Source of the DNA: Fallopia convolvulus
Taxonomy: Eukaryota; Streptophyta; Magnoliopsida; Caryophyllales; Polygonaceae
Assembly: GCA_964016875.1 (NCBI GenBank)
Contig: OZ024721.1
Coordinates: 13,436,109-13,500,108, forward strand
Direction: 5' to 3'
DNA length: 64,000 nucleotides
Shown here: piece after piece, positions 49,634 to 62,537 of the stretch
Layout: every line of letters begins with the position of its first letter
How positions within the stretch are numbered: position 1 is the stretch's first letter
Notes under the pieces: model-generated
Database searches by the model: none
What the model saw: only the letters and a program-made list of their open reading frames with translations
What the model was told of the DNA's origin: nothing
Program-made: the position numbers and the translations under genes

Positions 49634-50688
49634 TCTATATACTCTTTCTAAAATCGAATCTCTCTATCCTATTTGTCACTCATCTAACTATGCCACATAA
49701 GCATCTTAATTTTTAAATTTACTTCTTTATCCTTTCTTCTTTTTATATTTACAATCCTTAAAAATATAATATAATAATATTACTATTGCTATTAATATAC
49801 AATGATCTACTACTTTCTTTTATGACCAATTTAAATATTATATAATTGTATATTATCATCTTTAATATGTATCGTTATTTTTTGTAATGGCAAGTACGAA
49901 ACTATCCATACATAATATATAATGATCTACTACTTTTTTATGGACAAAATTTAAATATTATATAATTTTACATCACCATTTTTTCAATAATTAAATAATA
50001 ATATATATAATATAATATTATTGCTAATGTTATTAATATATAATTGTACCCTTAAATTATTTATAGTATGATTCTTATCCTTTTTCCAATATTATATGTA
50101 CATTCTTTTTGATAATTTATCTTAATTTTTTTCAATGATAAATACTAAATTTAATATTATGTCACGTAGGTATATGTAAATGTTCATTTATCTCTTTGTC
50201 CTTAATATTTTTTAGAATTTACACTCCCTATATATTATAATAATATTATCTCATTTATCATTATTATTTACCATATTCAATTAAAAAAATTCAATTATCT
50301 ATGTTATTAATAAACATTCTTTAATATTGTAATAATATTACCTCATTCATTGCTATTACTTACCATATTTAACTAATAAGTATGAAATACTTACCATATT
50401 CAATTAATGAGTATGAAAATATTATTTAGTTTTCTTAGTATTTATTTACCTATATATTATATAATATTATCACATTCAAAAATTAAATCACATATCCTAT
50501 TATAAATAAAGAATTATTTTTTACATTCCCTATGCATTATACTAATTCTCGCTTGAAAGTTTTATTGAGAAAACTATTTTATTTTATCAAATAAGTTTAT
50601 GTAAAATTCAATCAAAAAGTATGGTTACTACATATATAATTTTTTTTTTCAAATCATCGTCGTGCATGCCACGACAGGGTCTAACTAA
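49634..50688 (+). mobile_element. Candidate non-autonomous Helitron
   Basis: The 5' end TCTATATACTC follows an A. The 3' side has the hairpin GTCGTGCATGCCACGAC (50659-50675), then a few bases and CTAA ending at 50684 or 50688, followed by T. A 5' TC, a 3' hairpin and a CTRR end inserted between A and T are Helitron features. The inside is AT-rich and non-coding. The left end is less certain than the right. Confidence 0.45.
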
Positions 50689-51116
50689 TATATACAAAAG
50701 ACAAAATATTTCGTAAGTTTAAAACAGTTTAACAAAAGTAAAGAGGTTGTGCAAAATTTTTATATAAGATTTCCTAGAAAAAAAATTATATATTTCGTAT
50801 AATGCTAGTTAAATACAATGATATTGTTAAAAAATCATAATAATAATTTCAAAAACAAAGGCATAACAAAGTCTCTATATAAAATTTCCAATTTAATCAA
50901 ATGAATAGAAACTATCTAATTTGTATGAGGTTGAAAAGAAAGATCTTGTAAAAAGATATTTTATATATAAAATCATTTTTTTTATAAAATTATCAATTCA
51001 ATCAAACAAATCCAACTCTTTCACATTTTCTAATTTATACATAAATAAAATTTTTTAAATATATATATATATATAAAAAAGGAAAATATATTGATATAGC
51101 TTGATTTGTACGATTG
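50689..51116. other. AT-rich spacer
   Basis: No gene or repeat terminus recognised; includes a (TA)n run near 51060-51074. Confidence 0.4.
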
Positions 51117-51325
51117 TATCTAAACGGTTTTTCTAATGTGTGCCCATGGGCTAATGGACACACAATAATAAGTTAAATTTGGAAATAATTTCTAAACTAT
51201 TCCCTAATTTGGAATTGGTAAACCCTATTAAAAAATATGAACTTAACAAATAATTTTCATACATCCCATACATAGTATTGTTAATGTGTGCTCATGAGTA
51301 CACATTAGAAAAATCCATATCTAAA
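51117..51325. mobile_element. MITE, 193 bp, with 8-bp target duplication TATCTAAA
   Basis: The element is 51125-51317, between perfect TATCTAAA copies at 51117-51124 and 51318-51325. Terminal inverted repeats contain TTTTTCTAATGTGTGCCCAT on the left and, in reverse complement, TTTTTCTAATGTGTACTCAT on the right. The duplication length suggests a hAT-type element. No coding. Confidence 0.82.
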
Positions 51326-52276
51326 TTGCCAAAATCCTCTTGATTTGAAGATTAAATAGTTAGAAATTAACCATCACGCACAAATCATAGCTAGTTTTTT
51401 TATCCAAAAAATCTCTTGATTTGTATAATTCTATCTTTTTTTATAAAAATATGATTCTATCAAAATTTCCATAAGTATAGCTAGATTTTATCCAAATTAA
51501 ATATTACATAATTAGAAATTTAAAATTAATAAAGATTTAGTAAAAAATTAGATTTGTTCATATTTAAATCCCGTAAATCACAATTACCATAAATGGACAA
51601 ATTAGAATTGAAAAATCTCAATAATTAAAAATCACGAAGGAAAAAATCTTATCGGAGACACTTCGCCTCATATGTGTATGATATTACCCACCCAATTCCG
51701 GTGTCCATCAATTTACATACAAAATACCAAGTTGAAAATCAATCATGAAGTACTTTTATTTATGGAGAAGGATGATGAAAGGGTGATTAAAGCAACAACA
51801 AATTGATCGATCAAAGGAAGATAGCATGGAGAGTAGCAACAAATAGATCGCAGAAGATCGCAACAAATTGATCGATAGGCATTTTAGTGCAAAGCAACCA
51901 AAAATCGATTTGAAAGGCTACCATTAGCAAGGAGTCCAAGAACATATGAGCGATATATTCTTGATGCATCGAGAAGGAGAATGAACCTTATGAACAAATA
52001 TTGAGGAAAAGAACCTAGAAGATAATTTTTTAAATAATGTAATTAGATTTAAATTATTTAGTATTTATAATCATAGTTAAATATGACATGTAAATGATGG
52101 GGCGAAATATAATATGACGTGGTATATGAGGTGTAAAAAGTATAATGATATGACTTAAGGAAAAGATGACACGTAGTAAAATCCAAGGTGTCGTATTCTC
52201 AAAACGACACGTGAAAAAAACTGAGGTGACATAATATGATGACTCCAATCTTTATTGCTTATATATATGTAGTAGA
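51326..52276 (-). mobile_element. Candidate Helitron 5' end (3' end not found)
   Basis: Read on the minus strand from 52276: TCTACTACATATATATAAGC, then AATAAAGATTGGAGTC and motifs around CACGTGTCG and GACACGTAG. This is like the 5' ends of plant ATREP-type Helitrons, and the base before the TC is A. I could not locate the CTRR/hairpin end to the left, so the extent is uncertain. No gene in this interval. Confidence 0.4.
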
Positions 52277-52533
52277 TTAAGTTTATTTTTTTGATCAAAA
52301 GGGAGAGGGCTATGCCCTGGATACATTAAACTTGCAGCAAAAAGAGATTACAACAATCCAGTAGAGTCATTAGACAAAAAACTAATCAAAGACAGGGGTG
52401 GTTCATCAACCTTATTGAAATGTAAATTAAAAACTAAAGAGAGATTAGCAAGGTGATTGGCAGCAACATTGGCAATGCGGGGAACGTGAGCAAGTTGGAC
52501 TTCCATGCTGGTGTTTTCAAGCAGCTGCTTGCA

Positions 52534-55500
52534 CTAGCGAATGAGGAAAAAATCAGGGTGAGTAGCAGGTAAATCCTCACGCAAGAGAGAAATAGCAATG
52601 GAAGAATCGGATTCTACAAACAAATGGGAAAGGCCAAGCGAAATTCCCACATTGATTCCATGGAAAAGGTCCCATAGTTTAGTCCTTAGAGCAGAGAAAC
52701 TACCACAAAGGAAAGTAAAGCCATGGAGGAAAGTACCTTCATGGTCCCTGAACAAACCACCTCCACCGGCCAAACCAGGGTTTCCCTTTGACACACCATC
52801 AACATTGAGCTTTAGCAACCCCAAGGGAGGAGCAATCCACTTTTTAGCAATGCTGCAGGGTGCTGATGCAGAGGGGGCCACTCATGGTCAACTAATCTTT
52901 ACAGCTCCAAAATAATACAGTAATATTCACCACTGTGGAAGAGAGAGTGTTAGCCATGTCAATACCATCAAACACATTTGAATTTCGATTATTCCAAGTA
53001 TACCACAGCATATTGGCGAAAGTAGTAGCAGCCTTGTCACAAGCTTTTATGTTCATGATAACCCACTCAGCTAAGTTGAGAGAAAAGAATTGAGCGGGCA
53101 TGGAATTACCATACAAAGAGAGCCAAACTTGACGGATAGGGCTGCAGTCATGAAGCAAGTACAGATCAGTCTCTTCCAGGTTGCACCATGGGCAAGCCGA
53201 AGAATTAGCTAAGTTCCTACGATGCCTATTAAAATTACACATCAAGCAGTTATTGAGGAGTAGATAGATAAAGTTGCGGATCCTATGCTGCACTGGAACA
53301 GACCACTCATATTTCCAATTGATGTCAGGTGTAGGAGGCGGTGGAACTTGATCTCTAACAAGTTTCATAGCTGTCTTTGTGGAGAAAATGCCAGAAGGAT
53401 CAGGACTCCAATAGAAAAGGTCATTATCATTCAACTCCGAGCTCATCGTAAAGGCAAGCAAAGATTGTTTCGTGGAGGAAGAAATATAAGGAGCCAAAAC
53501 TGACCAATCCCAGGAAGATCCCGTCCATAATTCAGCAACTGTGGACCCAAGAAGCTCCTCTTGAATCGGTATAACAGCAACATCGACAAGGATAACATCA
53601 TTAATCCAGGGATGCAACCAAAAGAGCGTGGACATGCCATTTCCAATTAAAACAAGAAGCCCTTTAGAAAGGATAGAGGCATTGTGTACCACGCCTTTCC
53701 ACATATGAGATGATCGAGAAACCGGCCTAAACATGTCAATGTCAAGGTTGTTCTGGCAGTATTTGCCCCTTAAAAGCCTGCGCCATAACGTATTAGGTTC
53801 CATGATGATACACCAACCAAGTTTGGCGAGAACCGCCGCATTAGCCTGCCTCATTGATCGAATTCCAAGTCCCCCCTCAGATCTTGGGATGGAAATTTTT
53901 TCCTTAGACATCAAATGCATTTTTTTTGAAGTAACAGAGGAGCCCCAAACAATATCGCAGATGGTTTTATCGATACTATCACAAATCGACTGAGAGACAA
54001 GAGTTGATTGCATCACGTATAATGGAAGACTTGTGAGAACTGAGTTTGCAAGGCTAGTTCTACCCACCATAGATAGGCTCTTAGCTTGCCACCCCCGTAA
54101 ACGGGAATAAACCTTCTCAAGAAGGAAAGAATAGCGATCTGTAGACATCTTCCCACAAGTAGTAGGGATGCCAAGATAATTGCCCATATAATCCGCACTT
54201 GGCATTGAGAGAAAGGAACTAATATCAGTTTTCACCGGGGTACGAACCTTCCTTGAGAAAACAACAAAGCTTTTATGGAAATTGACTCGTTCCCCAAAGA
54301 TATCACAAAATGTGTCCAAGCATGCTTTTATAATAGCAGCATGCTCCAAAGATGCTTCAGCAAATAAGATTAAATCGTCCACAAAGAAAAGATGAGAAAT
54401 AGAGATACCCCCGATTTCAACAGGTTTCCAATGCGAGTTTAAAACTGCCTCTTGAATGATATGAGAAAGGCCCTTCATGCATAAGACAAAAAGATATGGA
54501 GACAAAGGATCGCCTTGTCGTACTCCACGGGAAGGTTTGAACATCCCCGTACGAGTACCCTGCCAAAGAACCTCCATACTCCCCTCCTTTTCAGTTTTCA
54601 TAATAACATTAACAAGATGATCCGGTAAGTGAGCCTGAATAAGAATTTCATGTAAAAACGCCCACCGAATCCTATCATAAGACTTAGCAAGTTCCACCTT
54701 TATCATCATCCATCTCACCGATCCATTATAAGCACACATGGTGTGGAGAACCTCTTGCACAATCACCACATTGTCAATAATTTGTCGACCAGGAATGAAA
54801 CTACCTTAAGCAGGGGAAACAAGATCGGGAAGGATCGGTTTCAGGCGGTCCACAATAGGTTTTGTGGCAATTTTGAACACCACATTTAAGAGGGAAATCG
54901 GGCGAAAATCAGCAGGGGTAGTAGGTTTTCAACTTTTGTAATTAAGGTGATGAGAGCATCAGCAAGAGTCGGTGCCAGTATACCATGATTAAGAAGGTCC
55001 AAAACTGATCTTGTTGTTTGATCACCAACTTTAGACCGATTCTTATGAAAAAAAATATAACCGGATATCCATCGGGTCCTGGCGCCTTATATGGATGCAT
55101 CATGTTACGAGCGGTCCATACATCTTCCCTAGTAAACGGATGAACAAGGGGATCAAGCTGATAGCTTTCAATAGGAGGGAAAGAGATCGTGCATGAGTGT
55201 CCAACAGGAGAATAACCTGGTTCCTCAGAGAAGAGAGTGACAAAAAAATCACGAATGAGCTGTTGCAACATATTGTGGTCCGAAATCCACACGCCATTAG
55301 AGTCTTTAAGAGAAAGCACTATATTAGCATTTCGCCTCACGACAGTTGATAAATGATAGAAGTGGGTGTTTAAATCTCCTTCAAGAAGGAAGCTAGCTCG
55401 TGATTTCTGAAACCAGAAAGCCTGCTCTTGGTGAAGAACGATGTGAAGATCCTTTTTCAACTTTTTATCAAGATCAATAAGCCTCCGAAATGGGCGAGAC

Positions 55501-56452
55501 GCAATTGCTTTGGCAACACCCTCAAGACGAGCCCAAAGACGACATTTATTGTAAAAGATGTTGCCAAAAACATTACGATTCCAAGCATTAAGATCCCCTG
55601 TGAGAGCTTTAAGAGAGGAAAATAAATCCGTCTCCGAGTTCCAAGATTCAGGCATGAAATTATCAAAATTAGAATGAAGTAACCAAGCGGACTGAAATCA
55701 GAAAGGCCGTTGAGCATTTCTGAAATTAGGACTCGAGCAAGTCTAGATAAGAAGGGGAAGATGATCAGAATAAGGTTACACGAGATGCAAATCTGTGGCT
55801 TGTGGAAATTTGAGACGCCATTCCTCATTACAAAGACCACGGTCAAGTCTAGTAGCATTGAATGTATCTTTGGAATTACCAGATTACCAGGTCAAAGGAG
55901 GTCCAGAGAAGCCCAGATCAATAAGCTGAAGGTTATCAATTTTCTCCGAAAAATCAGAGAGGATTGACTTGAGCTTTCCGAGTGACGGACACGCTCATGC
56001 ATGCCAATAGTTGCATTGAAGTCACCAACGAGAAGCCAAGGCCGATTATTGATACGTGCAAAATCTTCTAAATGATCCCAGAGTTCAAAATGACGAGCGA
56101 GATTAGGTGTTTCATAAATGGCCGAGAGGAGCCATGGTTCATCCCCTCGACGAGAAATTTCGACTGTAATGTGTTGCATGTGGATAGAAATAGGTGTGAC
56201 AATAACATCTGAGGTCTTCCAAAAGAGCCAAATGCCACCAGCAAAGCCATCAGCTTCCACTCTAAGCAAACCATCGTAATGAATTCTTTGGCATATAGAA
56301 TCCGCCCTTTCTCTACTAATGCGAGACTCAACCAGCGCTAACACACTAGGGCGATGAAGGTGAGTCAATTCACGAAGTAAATTGTGAAATCTAGAGTTTC
56401 CTGTTCCACGAACATTCCATACCATAATACTTAGACACTCAGTAGAACCCAT
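52534..56452 (-). pseudogene. LINE ORF2: AP endonuclease, reverse transcriptase, RNase H
   Basis: From the ATG at 56452: endonuclease with IMVWNVRGTG, ALVESRI, GGIWLFWK and LLVGDFNATI; the endonuclease/RT linker at 55655-54942 (GDLNTHFYHLSTVVRRNAN, PYKAPGPDGYPVIFF); RT at 54769-52892 with VELAKSYDRIRW, GVRQGDPLSPYLFVL and catalytic FVDD (LFFVDDLILFAEAS); the zf-RVT region (FSTKTAMKLVRD, CPWCNLEETDLYLLHDC); and RNase H at 52881-52534 (LKLNVDGVSKGNPG, FVESDSSIAI). At least three frame changes or stops separate these parts (near 55890, 54940-54770 and 52890), so the element is dead. Confidence 0.88.
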
Positions 56453-56489
56453 ATTAAGAAAGGATCAAAATATCGGGAAGCCAACATGT

Positions 56490-57200
56490 TGTGCAATCGC
56501 ACTAGAGAGCGTCGGTGGCATTGACACCCGGCATAGGAGAGATCTCTCCTCCGTCATCAGAGGTATAAAGTCGTCCAGCATTTTGTTCGCTAGGCGAAGC
56601 AGAGATGGCATGAACGGACACGATCTGCGATGAGATAAGAGTAGGCTCTGTCTGCTGTTTGGGGTCGAGCGAAGAACTGGTGGCGTTGGTTGACGCGTTC
56701 CCATGGCCATCAGGATCAAGAGAACGAGAATCTAAATCAGTTGTGTGTGACAAACTAGGGTTCTGAGCAGGAGGCGTGATACTGGTCAACACTCTAGGAA
56801 TGTCAGGGATGATAATAGAAGCAGCGTCAAAAGGCTTAATTGATCAGTGATGGGCAACCGTATTTGCTGGGATCGTGTTTGGTTTAGTTTTGGGTAATAT
56901 CTCCTTATTTTTAGGCTGGGATTTTTTATCTTCCAAAATTGAAGATTTGGTGTTTGACTTGGAAGGATTACGTATGACCGAAGATTGCACTTCCTCTCTC
57001 CTAGATTTGCGTCTTTCATTAACCGAATTTTGCTTGCCATAATCTTTGATTTGCCTTATTTTAGGAGGTTGCTCATAGGATATTCCTTGACTGTTTTGGA
57101 AATTTTTCGTATTTACCGCGATTCACGCAACAATTTGCTTGGGCAATGATTTTGAATTTGAATTTCCTCCCGCCGAGTTTGCGGGTGCCGCTGTTGAGAG
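56490..57200 (-). pseudogene. LINE ORF1 C-terminal remains
   Basis: Low-complexity Ser/Thr/Pro-rich and basic stretches on the minus strand (for example SLSHTTDLDSRSLDPDGHGN at 56760-56700, and GGNSNSKSLPKQIVA near 57170-57125) lie directly upstream of ORF2. This is the variable tail typical of plant LINE ORF1. The nucleic-acid-binding part is not seen. Frames are broken. Assignment is mainly by position. Confidence 0.45.
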
Positions 57201-57207
57201 GGTTTCT

Positions 57208-58589
57208 TGACAACAAATAAATGTATAATTAAGACCCCGCTGTGTATAGCGAAGTTAGGTTCGTCCATGGGAGAAAGTCATGTATCAAGTTTTGTTACTT
57301 GGAGCGCAAGCAATCAACAAAAGAAATGGTTTTTATCAAAGGAAAGAGACTTCTAAGGTTAAAGGTGTCACCACAACAATAATCATGCATACAAACACTT
57401 ATGAAACATAAAGATCATGCCTTTATCACATAAAGTTGTCAACTTTCGTCAACTAAGCAAGTAAATCAACTAACTTTTGTTCAATCAATAAAGTTATTAT
57501 CTATCTTTTTTACTTCAACTAGGATTGATCCGCTTTCGCTTCAAAACCCTAAATTGACTATTCTGATTCAAGGTTTCCACTTTCGCTTCAACTATGAATG
57601 AGAAATTCCTATCAACTTTCGTTTCAAGGATTAAGAATAAGAGAATAGATTCATGCAATAAAAACAATCAAATCATGATCACAAACAAGCATGCACAACC
57701 ATTGTTGGGTTTAATCCCAACCTTAGAGAGAGAAGACTACTCACTAATCATAATTGAAAACAAAGCAATTGAATTAAAAAAAAAGAAACTTACAAGCAAA
57801 TCTAGAGCAAACTTGTCTTCCAAGTAATCTCCAATCTCTACTCTATTCTATCTCCCACACCTCTCTCTTCTCTCTCCTCCTCCAAATTCCCCTCCAAAAG
57901 ATCATTTTAAAAACTAAAGATAGACAAGAGTATTTATAGAGAAAAACTAATCTATCTAAAGCTATCTATAAGGAAATAAATCTTCTAATAAGATATATCC
58001 CTTAAAACTATCTAGAGAAGGGATAAAAATACATTTAATTGCGTTGACTCTGTCTTCGCTAACGACCTTGAGTGCCTCGGTACCGACCCCGTCAGGGTCG
58101 GTAGAACTTTGCTGAATTCTCGACTTTCTTCTTTTGTTGAACACCTCGTTACCGAACCTGTGCACCTCGGTATCGACCCCTGCTGACCTCGGTATCGACC
58201 CTCACAGGGTCGTTATCGACCTCCTTCAGCATTGCAAATAGTTGAGAGTAAAACTTCAGTAGCGGGTTCGTTACACCTCGGTTTGACTCGATTCTTTTTC
58301 CTATGTCTTTGTAACGAGTTTCTCTACTTCTTTCTTAGCTTGAACTTGATTCTTCACTTCTTTATGGACTTCATTCCTTAAGATTTTTCTTGTCTTTTCT
58401 CCTTTCCTTAAAAGTTCTCCAAACAGCTTCTAAAAGCCTATAAAACACCACCAAAGCTTATGTAGACTCCATATCTTAAATAAATACGAAAACCTACACA
58501 AACGACTCAAAATAAAACACAAAACTAAAGAAAAAGACTCAAACACACAAAAACACACACTAAAAACACAACTAAAAAGGTGGACATCA
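57208..58589 (-). repeat. 3' LTR of element C
   Basis: 1382 bp, starting TGACAACAAATAAATG and ending GGACATCA in plus reading. It carries the family-specific palindrome TCGGTACCGA at 58077-58086 and several related copies up to 58235. These occupy the same kind of position as the GGGCCC-type cassettes in LTRs 1-3. Confidence 0.8.
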
Positions 58590-60517
58590 AAATACCCATA
58601 CTTAGACTTGCTTGTCCTCAAGCAATCAACAAGACATCAACCAAAACCATCATCACATTCTTCAAGCCAATGCCCTTATCAAAAAGCAACATCAAAAGCA
58701 CGAGTAGAACAAATAGATAAGTGAATCTAACGTCATCACACATATATGAACAACCTCAAGCAAAAGCAACTAAGAATCCAACCTCACAAGGGTTAATGTG
58801 TTTCTCTCAACTCTCATGTGTTTAGGCTTATAATAATAACTCTCAACTCAATCCAATATACAAAAACTACATAGTCATTGTTACTTATATCACCAAGCTC
58901 TCCCCCAGATATGTCAAAACACGTAAAAACCATCAAGAGAACTTAGGCTCAATGAAAAACTTGATAGAAGTTTCCATTCGGCCGGGTTGTAATGGGGCTT
59001 GGTAATCACAAATAGGCGTGGAAATATTTTGGCTTTGTGGTGCTAAAAATATCCGGGAATAAAGACTCCTAAAAACTCACACATTTCACCAAAACTCTCA
59101 AACAATATACCAAACTCATTCAAACTTAAAGAACAAACTTCAACTTCTTTCAACCCCTTTTTTATCCCAACTAATCTTGCACAAAATAATAAGAAAGATT
59201 TGGTTCATGCACTCTTTCACTATTTAACCCTTCCTTTTCTTTCTTTCTTTCATCCTTCCTTTCTGATTTCTGATTTTTTTTTCTGTGGAAGGTTCGGTAC
59301 CGACCCTACCAGGGTCGGTAACGATGTCACTATACTGTTTTTTTTTCTTTTTCTTTCTTACTTTTCTTTTTGACAAGTGCATTCAGGGAACCAAACTTCT
59401 TTTACATGATAAACTGCAAGATCTTCACTTACCCAACCCAATATTACCCCACACTTGAACCAATACATCTCTTATCAACAAAACCATCACAATAACCAAC
59501 ACTAAGTCCTAATCCCCGGATAGGGTCAAGCTTTCATTGGCTAGGGAACAATTTTTTGGAGCTAAAAATAAAAGGATTTAAGGCTCAAATTGGCTTCAAA
59601 AAGAGGATAATGATAAGGTAGGTAAAAAGAAAGGATAAAAAGTGGTTTAAAAACAAATAAGTTCTCCATCATATGATTTCACATGCAATGAACTAGTATC
59701 TCATAAAGGTCTCAAGAAATAGATAACCATATTAATGATAAGAGATAATATGCATAAGGAGAGTAAATCACACAATAAAAGAAGAGGGATTTTTTGTGTT
59801 CTCCCTATAACGCCAAAGACAACTCACTAGCTAGCAATTTTTGTTGGATTTTAGTCACTTCTACCTAAGATCATATGTGCTCAATTTCATCACATGCTAA
59901 GTATCCACATAAAAATAATTTCAACATAATTAAAGCAAAGCTATCCAAATATGCTAAAGGAATTACATGATCAAGCAAGTTAAAGCATATCATAGAACAT
60001 CATATGCATAAGTGGAGCATTATCAATCCTAAAACACAAACACAAACTGAGACAAAAACTGAGTTTCCTTTGCCCATACCCCATACTTAAACCAAATAGT
60101 GTCCTCACTGTTTAAAAACATAAAAACATAAAGAGAGAAAAGAAAAGGGAACTCACAAAATAAAACTGAAGTTGTTCGAAACCATTGATGACTGAAGAGT
60201 TTTGAATTTTCTCGGTTCTGTAGAGGTCGGTACCGACCCTGGGAAGGTCATTACTGAGCACGTTGTATATCCACCGAATTTCATTTGAACTGTTCCATTC
60301 AGCATCGGGTATATGTAGCACTTTGTTTTCATCTTTGTACCTGAATCACTTAGAAAAACTTCTATCCCTACTACACTAATCTATCCTAAAAACAAGTCAA
60401 AAGAAAGCTAGCAAAATAATCTAAGAAAGAAAAAACTAAAAGGAAAACTAAAAGCGGATTGCCTCCCGTAAGCGCTATTTTTAACGTCGTTAGCTCGACG
60501 AACTTACCTTAGCTGAC
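58590..60517 (-). other. Non-coding 3' half of element C
   Basis: No gene; the Athila ORF of region A has no counterpart here. It has the conserved block at 58971-59000, perfect TCGGTACCGA palindromes at 59294-59303 and 60227-60236, and the GATTGCCTCCCGTAAGCGC motif at 60460-60478. Confidence 0.65.
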
Positions 60518-62190
60518 CTAGGGCGGCTTCCAACCAGCTATGTCTGGTTCAAGAGAAACCCAATACTTAGATGGAAAAGCTTCAAAGCCCCTTTCCAAAA
60601 GATGTGGTCCTCTATCATTAAAAAGAATGTTTGGTAATCCTACAGAAGGGTTAGAAAAATCTGAAAACCAAGGAGGTTTCGACTCCTTCACAGTATGCTC
60701 AGTAGTAGGAGTTATTAAAGAAGGATGAGAGAAAGGATCATAACCAAAATTGATTGAATCTGAACAAGAAAACTCACCCGGATTTTTCAAAGAAGGGCTC
60801 GTTATCGAGGCAGTATGGGTCGTTACTAACTCACCTAGGTCAGGAAGCGGCTCGATGTCATGCAGGTCAGACTCGGTTACGGTGCTAGATTCGGTAACGA
60901 CCCATGGTGGGTCGGTAGGACCTTCGGTACGGGTCTTTTCCTTGTATTTTTCATTTCTGTACTCAGAGAAGGGTCGATATCGAGCCATGGTGGGTCGGTA
61001 TGCTCTTCAGTACTGCAAACTAGCAACTTCGTTCACAACCGGATTGAAGCGAAACTCAACTTTTTCTTCTCCTATATCAAACGTGAGAAGTCCTTTTCTA
61101 ACATCAACTCGTGCCCCTACGGTGGCTTAGAATGGTCTTCCAAGGATGATTGGCACCACAGGGTCTTTAGGCATATCTAGAACAATGAAGTCGTTGGGGA
61201 CAAAAAAATTTCCAACTTGGATAGGAACGTCGTCCACGACTCCAGTTGCTTTTACACAAGATCCGTCCGCCATGTAGAGATTCATATCGACAGGCTCCAA
61301 TGGCCCCATGTTAGCCTTGGTCCAGTTAGACAATGGTAATAAACTAGCACTAGCACCTAGATCATATAAAGCTTTAAAACGGTAACTTCCAATACCTATT
61401 GAAATTGCAAACTTACCTGGATCACTGAGTTTTTCAGGGAGCTTTATAGATCAGACTTCACTTGACATCGCTGAGATAGATCTTTTCATGCTCAAAATCT
61501 CATTTAAAAATTTAGTGTAGGCAGGCATTTCATTAAGGGCCTCGGTAAATGGAGTAGAAATATTTAACCCTTGAAGAATTTTGACAAAACCTTTCCTTCC
61601 GTGACATCATTATCTTTCTTGGTTAGGAAAAGAAGAGTTTTTGACGTACTCAGAATAGACAGAAGCCCGGATCAAGGCTCTACCGAATCGACAAGCGGGT
61701 CGATCGGTATAAATGGGTCGGTACGGACCCTAGGGGGTCGGTAACGAGCTGAGAGTTTGGTTTAGAGTACTTACCTGGCCTGGAGGGCTCGATAACGACC
61801 TTGGGACGATCGGTAATGACTTGTTGAGCCTCGGTATCGACCTTGGGGGGGTCGGTAACGAGCTTAACTGGGGCGTCGTCTTCATCATCGTGCTCTTTCT
61901 CTTTAGGCTTGGCTCGATCTGGCAACTCTTTGCGATTGGAATCCGTGCATCAAGGTTACCTAATTGGGAATTGACACTTTTTCTCCATGTTTCGATCTCT
62001 CCCAATTGTACATGTACACCTTTTAGGTCATCACGGACTCCATCAATCTTGTTGTGGACTCCGTTAATACTCTCTTATAGCCCCTATACCATAAATGTGG
62101 CTCTTGATAGCCCGGAGGCCTATAAGGTGGAACCCTTTGATCTTGCTGAGGAGGTTGGCCCGAGTGGGCTGATTGTTATTCCTCCCTACT
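60518..62190 (-). pseudogene. Gag-protease remains of element C
   Basis: From the right: a Gag C-terminal piece (PPYRPPGYQEPH in one frame), a charged linker with TDPPKVDTEAQQV and TDRPKVVIEP (translated palindrome repeats), the sequence before the protease (FTEALNEMPAYTKFLNEIL), an aspartic protease with YDLGASASLLP and VPIILGRPF, and a tail (60988-60518, MARYRPFSEYRN ...) that ends without RT, as in region A. Stops at about 61448 and 61127 and frameshifts make it inactive. The protease is closer to that of A than to that of B. Confidence 0.78.
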
Positions 62191-62192
62191 GA

Positions 62193-62514
62193 TGCGACCC
62201 CCGTTATGGATGCCAGCCATGAGGCTGAGTCATTCACACTACGCTCGGATGGCCCCTTCACACGTGCCATGGCTCGCGTCATCGAGACCGCGATGCAGTC
62301 ACTCGTGTCGCGACTTTCCGTAGGCCACAGCGCACCCCTCTCCGCGCCGACACACACAGCCTTGTGCGTCCTCGGCGTCGAGGAACCTCAAGCCGAGCCG
62401 TCGTTACCAACCTTCACGATCTTGGCACCATCGGACTCAACCCTTGCACCAGACCCCGGATCGCAATTTGAGGTGCAAGTGCCCCTCGCGCTGCATAGCG
62501 CGCTAGCGCCGTAG
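62193..62514 (+). pseudogene. C-terminal end of a gypsy-type polyprotein
   Basis: A 3'-terminal frame with SDGPFTRAMARVIETAMQSL resembles the GPxTRAxAR motif found near the C-terminus of many plant Ty3/gypsy polyproteins. It ends at the TAG at 62512-62514, just ahead of an LTR. Upstream domains are missing; it abuts the truncated element C. Tentative. Confidence 0.5.
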
Positions 62515-62537
62515 CCCTCGCCAGACTCGCCAGCATC

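Larger units (their letters stand above)
52281..57207 (-). mobile_element. L1-type LINE, degenerate
   Basis: Minus-strand non-LTR retrotransposon. Its 3' end, CCCTTTTGATCAAAAAAATAA (plus coordinates 52284-52305), gives a short A-rich tail. Inside are an RNase H, RT and endonuclease ORF2 and the end of ORF1. The 5' part is cut by the LTR of the next element at 57208. No target duplication can be checked. Confidence 0.85.
57208..62190 (-). mobile_element. Athila-family element C, diverged, 5'-truncated
   Basis: Minus-orientation relative of the 18-kb complex: a 1.38-kb LTR, a polypurine tract (TATGGGTATTT), the conserved non-coding block, the GATTGCCTCCC motif and gag-protease remains in the same order as in region A. 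No RT, RNase H, integrase or Athila ORF is present. The 5' LTR and most of gag are missing beyond about 62190. Sequence is diverged from A/B outside short conserved parts. Confidence 0.82.
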
